Assembly: GCA_045649025.1 (NCBI GenBank)
Contig: JAZRPB010000001.1
Span: forward strand, 1 to 51,474
Source of the DNA: Ornithomonoglobus_A sp045649025
GTDB lineage: Bacteria; Bacillota; Clostridia; UBA1381
Direction of reading: 5' to 3'
DNA length: 51,474 nt
Under the pieces are notes generated by a model. It saw nothing but the letters and a program-made list of their open reading frames with translations, ran no database searches and was not told the origin of the DNA. The position numbers and the translations under genes were made by a program. This document shows, one piece after another, positions 46,659 through 51,474 of the stretch. Every line of letters begins with the position of its first letter. The first letter of the stretch is position 1.

Positions 46659-47836
46659 AGCTATCAAAAACAGTGGGTATGGCAATATCGAGCATTCTTT
46701 CAAATAAAATGCGTTCTTTTCTTACAATGCTCGGTATTATTATTGGTGTTGCGGCAGTTATTATATTGGTTAGTATAATGGACGGCGTAACAGGTCAGGT
46801 GTCGGATGCATTTGAAAGCTTTGGTATGAATAATATCACAGTTTCAATAACCTCACGTGGCAGTACACGTTATGTAGACCCCGAGGATATGTATGAATTG
46901 GTAGACGAAAATCCCGATTTATTTGCATACTGCTCTCCAAAGGTGAGTATGAATGCGAGCATAAAATCACCAAACAGCTCCGACAACTCCTTTGGCTCTG
47001 TTACGGGCGTTGATGAAACGTACGATGAAATTGACTCTCTTGTTACGGAGCAGGGACGGTTTTTGCAGTATGTGGATATTTCAAAAATGCTTAAGGTGTG
47101 CGTTATAGGCACATATTATGAGCAGGAGTATTACGAAAAAGGAAAGGCACTTGGTCAGATAATAAAAATAAACGGCGAGCCATACACAATAGTTGGTGTT
47201 TTAGAGGAAAGCGGCGATTCGTCCCAAGGCTCATCGGACCAATGTATATACATCCCATACACAAACGCAACAAGACTTAATAAAAATTCAACAGTTGGCA
47301 CCTACACTGTGTATATGACCGATGCAAACAATATGGAAAGGTCAAAACAGGTGCTCGAAAAAAAGCTTATAGAGGTTTTGGGAAGCAGTGATTACTACAC
47401 TATTATTGCCACACAGGAAATATTAAATGAAATGAACAAGATAATGAATACACTAAAGGGTGCGTTGGTGCTTATTGCGGGTATTTCGCTCCTTGTTGGC
47501 GGTATTGGTATTATGAATATAATGCTTGTGTCGGTAACGGAAAGAACAAAGGAAATTGGCATAAGAAAATCGCTTGGTGCAAGGAAGAAGAATATAATGC
47601 AACAGTTTGTTATAGAGGCAGGTACTATAAGCGGTATAGGCGGTGTTATTGGCATTATTCTGGGTGCTGTGTTCTCTTTTCTTGTGGGTAAAATTATGGC
47701 ACTCACCATTGTTCCGTCGGTGGTGGCTGTGGCGGTGGCATTTGGTGTATCGGTGGGAATTGGTATCATATTCGGATTTTTACCCGCAAAGAACGCTGCA
47801 AATCTTAACCCAATAGACGCACTGCGTTTTGAATAA
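46655..47836 (+). CDS. MacB/FtsX-type ABC exporter permease
   Basis: A 393-residue membrane protein: N-terminal helix and motif SNKMRSFLTMLGIIIGVAAVI, a large extracellular MacB_PCD domain (about residues 45-260), then three C-terminal helices with the FtsX motif GGIGIMNIMLVSVTERTKEIGIRKSLGA (in two parts). It overlaps the ATPase gene by four bases. With the adaptor and ATPase it forms a complete MacAB-like exporter. Confidence 0.94.
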   Translation: MKLSKTVGMAISSILSNKMRSFLTMLGIIIGVAAVIILVSIMDGVTGQVSDAFESFGMNNITVSITSRGSTRYVDPEDMYELVDENPDLFAYCSPKVSMNASIKSPNSSDNSFGSVTGVDETYDEIDSLVTEQGRFLQYVDISKMLKVCVIGTYYEQEYYEKGKALGQIIKINGEPYTIVGVLEESGDSSQGSSDQCIYIPYTNATRLNKNSTVGTYTVYMTDANNMERSKQVLEKKLIEVLGSSDYYTIIATQEILNEMNKIMNTLKGALVLIAGISLLVGGIGIMNIMLVSVTERTKEIGIRKSLGARKKNIMQQFVIEAGTISGIGGVIGIILGAVFSFLVGKIMALTIVPSVVAVAVAFGVSVGIGIIFGFLPAKNAANLNPIDALRFE

Positions 47837-47856
47837 GCTATGAAAGGATGATTGTT

Positions 47857-50115
47857 TTGATAAAAAGACTTTTACTTTTAAGTATTTTTACTGTTGCTCT
47901 TTTAGGCACACACTCTCTTGCTGCTCCTACATATTCCGACAACACTGCAAGCCTGCTTGGTGAGCTTAAAATAATGCAGGGCGACCCCGACGGCAATATG
48001 CGATACAACGATTTGGTGTCACGTGCGGAGTGTGCAAAAATTGCGGTTGCCTCATCATCATACAGAAATTCAGTGGCTTTGGGTGCAAAAACCTCGCCCT
48101 TTAAGGATGTTAAATATACTCACTGGGCAGCACCGTATGTTACAGTGGGTATTAAAAACGGACTTTTCACAGGCTATCTTGATGCAACGTTCCGTCCGTC
48201 AAACACTGTTTTGTTTGAGGAGGCGGCAACAATGTTTTTAAAGGTGCTTGGCTACACCAACGAGGACTTTGGTGCAAGCTGGCCCGACGGTCAGGTGGGT
48301 ATTGCAAGAAATATCGGTATTCTGGATAATGTGGAAAAAGGCGTGGGAGATGCTCTCACACGTCGGGACGTTGCCACAATTGTCTACAACACCCTTAATG
48401 CAAAGCAAAAAAATTCACAATCGGTATATCTTTCCACCTTTAACCGCACAATTGTGGATGATGTTGTTTTAATTTCCACCACAAACGAGGACCCCTCCAT
48501 TGCAGAGGGCAAGATTTTCACCTCGTCGGGCACATATAACTACGAAAGCTCTCTTGATTTGTCAAATATCGGACTGCGTGGGTCGGTGGTGTTAAGAAAT
48601 AACGATACTGTGGTTGCCTTTATTGGCGATAACCGCAACAAGCCGACCGAAAAGCAGATGGTTTATTCTGTTCTTGGAGGCGGCATTGTTACCTATAAAA
48701 ACGGCTCGTTTAGTCAGGTCGAGGTAGATAACGGCACTGTTTTTTATAAAAACTCAACAAGGGTGGATGCTTCCTCGGCACTTGCATCGCTTGAAATGGG
48801 CGACGTGGTAAGAATAAGCTATGCACAAAACGGCGAAATAGACTTTATTTTATGCACATCGGGCACAACGGTTGGTCCAAAAACTGTTGTATCATCAGAC
48901 TGGTACAACTCATTTGGTGCAAGCTCATCGGTTACCGTTATGCGTGACGGCGTTAAAGCTTCTGTTGCAGAGGTCAGCACAAATGATATTGCCTACTACT
49001 TAAAGGAGCTTGATATTGCTCTTGTATACTCCAAAAAGGTTACAGGCATATATGAGGACGCCTCTCCCAACAAGGATACGCCAACCTCAATTACTGTTTC
49101 GGGCACAAACTATAAATTAGAGGGGTTAAATGCCTTTTTAAAGCTTTCATCAAACGGTGTGTTTAATTATGGCGATACTGTAACACTGCTTTTAGGTAAA
49201 AATGGCGACGTTGCCGATGTTTTAACAAGCTCACAGGTGAGCACCACAATGTATGGCTATTTGTCCGATGCGGGAACAAAGGAAACACTCGTTTCGGGAA
49301 CAAAGGTTGTGAAAAATTATGTTGAGCTTACACTCCCCTCGGGCGAGGTTTGCGAATATATTACAAGCAAGGATTATTCTTCTATGAAGAATGTAGTTGT
49401 TTCGGTAACCTTGAAAAATGGTACTGCAACAGTTTCACGTCTTTCACAAAACAACGACCTTTACGGCAGCTTTGTGTGGAGCACATCATCAAAATCGCTT
49501 GGCGGCACGCCCCTGTCCGATAATGTAAAAATTCTTGAGGTTTCCACCACTCAAAGCAACGAAACGGGTATGTGTGCAACGGTATATCCGCAAAGACTGC
49601 ACTCACAAAGGCTTTCTTCGGGCAGTGTTTTATATGCTTCAAAGAATGCCTCGGGCGAGATTGATGAATTGATTTTAAAGGACGTTACAGGCGATATGCA
49701 CACCTACGGCATTATAACAAGTGCACAGAGCAATAACAACACCAATTCAGGAAGCTACGCTTACATTTCAAACGGCACAGAGCAGAGCATTGTAACACAA
49801 AACAAGGTTTTTGGTGTACATTCCTCACAGGCAGTTAAAATCATAAGCAACGGCAGAGAGGTTTCGTCTATTCTTGCTTTAGGTAAAGTGCCATCAGGCA
49901 AGATTTCATCAATAAACGGCTCAACTGTCACAATGGGCACTTCAACCTATACCCTGTCTCATAAGGTGCAGATTTATATAAAGAAAACATACGCCTCCTA
50001 TGATATGATAACTTTAGATGAGTTACAAAGCAGCTATTCTGATTATTCCTCGGAGGTGTATATGGATAAGGTAGACACAAGCGGAAGAGTACGGATTATA
50101 ATATTGTCGAAATAA
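47857..50115 (+). CDS. S-layer homology domain surface protein
   Basis: The 752-residue protein starts with a signal peptide (IKRLLLLSIFTVALLGTHSLAA). The start is taken as TTG, which has AAAGGA eight bases upstream; the in-frame ATG three codons earlier abuts that site. Three SLH repeats cover about residues 30-190: SRAECAKIAV, FKDVKYTHWAAPYVTVGIKNGLFTG, and ALTRRDVATIVYNTL. They anchor the protein to the cell wall. The remaining 550 residues are beta-rich repeats without a motif I recognise (for example GTKVVKNYVELTLPSG). It follows the exporter genes after 11-20 bases and ends at a terminator, so it may be regulated with the exporter or assist it. Confidence 0.85.
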   Translation: MIKRLLLLSIFTVALLGTHSLAAPTYSDNTASLLGELKIMQGDPDGNMRYNDLVSRAECAKIAVASSSYRNSVALGAKTSPFKDVKYTHWAAPYVTVGIKNGLFTGYLDATFRPSNTVLFEEAATMFLKVLGYTNEDFGASWPDGQVGIARNIGILDNVEKGVGDALTRRDVATIVYNTLNAKQKNSQSVYLSTFNRTIVDDVVLISTTNEDPSIAEGKIFTSSGTYNYESSLDLSNIGLRGSVVLRNNDTVVAFIGDNRNKPTEKQMVYSVLGGGIVTYKNGSFSQVEVDNGTVFYKNSTRVDASSALASLEMGDVVRISYAQNGEIDFILCTSGTTVGPKTVVSSDWYNSFGASSSVTVMRDGVKASVAEVSTNDIAYYLKELDIALVYSKKVTGIYEDASPNKDTPTSITVSGTNYKLEGLNAFLKLSSNGVFNYGDTVTLLLGKNGDVADVLTSSQVSTTMYGYLSDAGTKETLVSGTKVVKNYVELTLPSGEVCEYITSKDYSSMKNVVVSVTLKNGTATVSRLSQNNDLYGSFVWSTSSKSLGGTPLSDNVKILEVSTTQSNETGMCATVYPQRLHSQRLSSGSVLYASKNASGEIDELILKDVTGDMHTYGIITSAQSNNNTNSGSYAYISNGTEQSIVTQNKVFGVHSSQAVKIISNGREVSSILALGKVPSGKISSINGSTVTMGTSTYTLSHKVQIYIKKTYASYDMITLDELQSSYSDYSSEVYMDKVDTSGRVRIIILSK

Positions 50116-50126
50116 TTACACAAAAA

Positions 50127-50167
50127 AATAACCCTTAATTGCTTTTTACTAGCAATTAAGGGTTATT
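50127..50167 (+). terminator. Terminator of the exporter operon
   Basis: AAATAACCCTTAATTGCT pairs with AGCAATTAAGGGTTATT around seven bases; A and T runs flank it, so it can work in both directions. Confidence 0.88.
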
Positions 50168-50580
50168 TCTGTTCAGTCTTTGTATCTAACATCTTTTGTT
50201 TACCTCTCTTTCCTAAATTCACCTTTTACTTTTTCTATTACATCTCTTAAACATCCATTATTTTTTTCTTTAAGGAGAATTGCCTTATGTTTATGTGTAT
50301 GTTTTTTTAAAAGGTGTTTGTGTTTTTGTCCTTTACTTTGATATATCCAATATAAAATCTATATATAAAGCGTAACACCGCCGTGACAAACCTATTTTCC
50401 TACCTGATTGGATATTTCGTTTTAAGGACACTTTTTACATTTTCATTGGACCGTACCTCCTTTTGTTTTTGTAATTACATTATAGCAGATGCTTTGGGTA
50501 TTTTCAATTGGCAAAATATTAAAAGTTAAATATTTGTTTTTGTAAAAAACACAGATTTTTTGTGCGTTTGAAAATTTTTT
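50168..50580. other. Intergenic stretch without a supportable gene
   Basis: AT-rich. On the minus strand a 46-codon frame without a start codon (around 50212-50350) encodes a lysine- and histidine-rich stretch ending EKVKGEFRKER. An AGGAGGTACGG ribosome-like site at 50452-50462 leads only to a short stop-interrupted frame. It may be the remains of a small gene. Confidence 0.35.
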
Positions 50581-50581
50581 C

Positions 50582-50611
50582 TTTACAAACGGTGTGCACT
50601 TATGATATAAT
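50582..50611 (+). promoter_or_regulatory. Promoter directly followed by a terminator
   Basis: TTTACA and TATAAT with an 18-base spacer; the predicted start falls within a few bases of the terminator at 50621, leaving room for a transcript of about 30 bases only. Confidence 0.5.
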
Positions 50612-50620
50612 AAATATGTT

Positions 50621-50648
50621 GGGGGTGCTTATTGCACCCCATTTTTTT
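50621..50648 (+). terminator. Terminator hairpin just after the 50.6-kb promoter
   Basis: GGGGTGC and GCACCCC with a five-base loop, followed by ATTTTTTT. Confidence 0.75.
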
Positions 50649-50661
50649 GTGTATGATTTTT

Positions 50662-50712
50662 GTAGGGAACGGGCTTGCTCGTTCCGCGGAATGCATAAAA
50701 GCATTCCCTACG
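50662..50712. repeat. GTAGGG-family hairpin repeats, two units
   Basis: GGAACGGGCTTGCTCGTTCC, then GGAATGCA and TGC-ATTCC around TAAAA, bounded by GTAGGG and CCCTAC on the outside; the same composition as at 30107 and 40580. Confidence 0.7.
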
Positions 50713-50746
50713 ATTTCTCCCTTACATTTCAAACTTTATAAAGCAT

Positions 50747-50777
50747 ATTAAAAAGGCACTTCAAACGACGTGCCTTT
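50747..50777 (-). terminator. Terminator of the zinc-ribbon membrane protein gene
   Basis: AAAGGCAC and GTGCCTTT with a ten-base loop, followed by TTTAAT on the minus strand. Confidence 0.75.
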
Positions 50778-50794
50778 CATTATTTAAGATATAT

Positions 50795-51091
50795 TCATAA
50801 CATACTCGATACCAATGCACCAATAATAACTGCATAAATAATCCATAATACTACCGACACAATAACGCTTACCAATGCTCCCTTACCTGCTGATTTTGCT
50901 TTTAAAGGTGTACTATCTTTCCACACAAGATATAAAATTAATCCTACAATCGGGAAGAAAAATCCAAGCACAGCCCATCCAAAACTGCTTGCATCATTCT
51001 GAATTATCTTGTTTTCTTGAGCACAACCACAACCGGGGCATACAACTGCTTCATCCATAAGTTCTTTTCCGCATTTTGAACAATATTTCAT
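50795..51091 (-). CDS. Zinc-ribbon membrane protein of unknown function
   Basis: A 98-residue protein: N-terminal zinc ribbon MKYCSKCGKELMDEAVVCPGCGCAQ with two CxxC pairs, then two hydrophobic segments (FGWAVLGFFFPIVGLILYLVW and GALVSVIVSVVLWIIYAVIIGAL). Such zinc-ribbon/two-helix proteins are common in Firmicutes with no assigned role. GAGGTG is seven bases before the ATG. Monocistronic, with a terminator. Confidence 0.85.
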   Translation of the reverse strand: MKYCSKCGKELMDEAVVCPGCGCAQENKIIQNDASSFGWAVLGFFFPIVGLILYLVWKDSTPLKAKSAGKGALVSVIVSVVLWIIYAVIIGALVSSML

Positions 51092-51244
51092 ATTTTATCA
51101 CCTCGTATAAATTTTTGTCGACATCTGTCAATATCATTATATATTATTATTTTTTGTTTGTCAATGCATTATGATTTATTAATTATCGTAACAATTTGTT
51201 TTTTGAAAATTGATAAATATACTTCTTTTTGTTAATAAAATCTT

Positions 51245-51330
51245 GTAGGGTTCGGCGTTTATGTGACGCTCTCAAAACCGTTGGTTTTGTCGCTACAATT
51301 TGCAAAGCAAATTGTTGACCCCGACGGTCC
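51245..51330. repeat. Modular palindromic repeat, copy 2
   Basis: Shares with 23114-23200 the core CTCTCAAAACCGTTGG, TTTTGTCGCTAC and the ATTTGC/GCAAAT hairpin, but the outer arms are GTAGGGTTCGGCG and CCGACGG instead of GGGAGGG/CCCTCCC. Nothing else is evident in 51092-51332. Confidence 0.75.
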
Positions 51331-51332
51331 GC

Positions 51333-51359
51333 AAAAAAAATACACCCTGTGGGTGTATT
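51333..51359 (-). terminator. Terminator of tRNA-Asn
   Basis: AATACACCC and GGGTGTATT around a three-base loop, followed by eight T on the minus strand. Confidence 0.88.
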
Positions 51360-51368
51360 CTTTTCAAG

Positions 51369-51441
51369 CTCCTCGTGTTGGGCTTGAACCAACGACATCA
51401 TGATTAACAGTCATGCGCTCTACCGACTGAGCTAACGAGGA
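51369..51441 (-). tRNA. tRNA-Asn (anticodon GTT)
   Basis: A 73-base cloverleaf on the minus strand: acceptor TCCTCGT with ACGAGGA, D-arm AGCTCAGTCGGTAGAGC, anticodon stem ATGAC/... with loop CTGTTAA (anticodon GTT), and T-arm GTTGG-TTCAAGC-CCAAC. CCA is not encoded. The remaining 30 bases to the window edge may lead into a further upstream gene of the same transcript. Confidence 0.95.
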
Positions 51442-51474
51442 ATATTAAACGTCAAAGACAACAGGCTTTCCTGT

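Noticed and set aside
50212..50462. Small minus-strand gene in the gap after the SLH protein
   Set aside because: A ribosome-like AGGAGG exists, but the following frame stops after a few codons and the longer lysine-rich frame has no start codon.

Overview
The window reads as chromosome from a low-GC, spore-forming member of the Clostridia. Evidence: an intact spoIIAA-spoIIAB-sigF operon, an alpha/beta-type small acid-soluble spore protein, the ctsR-mcsA-mcsB-clpC operon, AGGAGG-type ribosome sites, AT-rich sigma-A promoters, and a 6S-like RNA. Many short hairpin repeats in the intergenic regions, of a kind I associate with gut Clostridia, fit an uncultured relative of Oscillospirales/Eubacteriales, but I cannot name a species.

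Layout. 1-8.1 kb (minus): histidine genes hisF (cut by the window edge) and hisH, nagA, the spoIIA sporulation operon, an amidohydrolase, purA and purB. 8.3-13.8 kb (plus): copper ATPase copA with an apparent internal copZ start, a SASP gene, and a large tandem D-Ala-D-Ala carboxypeptidase-like protein. 14-20.1 kb (minus): nif3 and trmK, normally neighbours, separated by a 3.3-kb accessory island (Mrr-like membrane protein, unknown protein, DUF559 endonuclease in a repeat-bounded cassette, truncated Bro-N gene, YitT transporter-like protein, and a gene-less copy of the same repeat pair). A dnaD gene follows, with a cluster of DnaA-box-like sites between dnaD and trmK. 20.3-24.8 kb: a scaffold-like/GGGtGRT pair, a SLOG-family gene behind a long structured leader, a predicted type I toxin-antitoxin locus, a cupin and an iron alcohol dehydrogenase. 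24.9-29.3 kb (plus): the CtsR-controlled protein-arginine-phosphorylation/ClpC operon. 29.3-30.5 kb: a ribbon-helix-helix regulator divergent from a small zinc-ribbon membrane protein, tRNA-Arg(CCG) and dense repeats. 30.5-38.5 kb (minus): proS, eno, a plus-strand 6S-like RNA, a HAD-GtrA fusion, ispF, ispD, a carD-like gene, tspO, and an Xre regulator with a partner of unknown function. 38.6-43.9 kb (minus): pyrimidine operon pyrB-C-F-K-D. 44.2-50.1 kb (plus): a MacAB-type ABC exporter operon ending in an S-layer-homology protein. 50.8-51.4 kb (minus): a zinc-ribbon membrane protein and tRNA-Asn.

The most unusual content is non-coding. The predicted type I locus at 22.8-23.1 kb has textbook promoters on both strands, a 20-residue membrane peptide, a sequestered ribosome site and long-range 5'-3' pairing. 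Next to it, a leader with pseudoknot topology and a terminator precedes the SLOG gene. A 442-bp cassette has terminal repeats that supply both the start region and the stop codon of a DUF559 nuclease. Two intergenic hairpins share an internal loop although their stems differ. Everything here comes from reading the sequence by eye; no database search or folding program was run.
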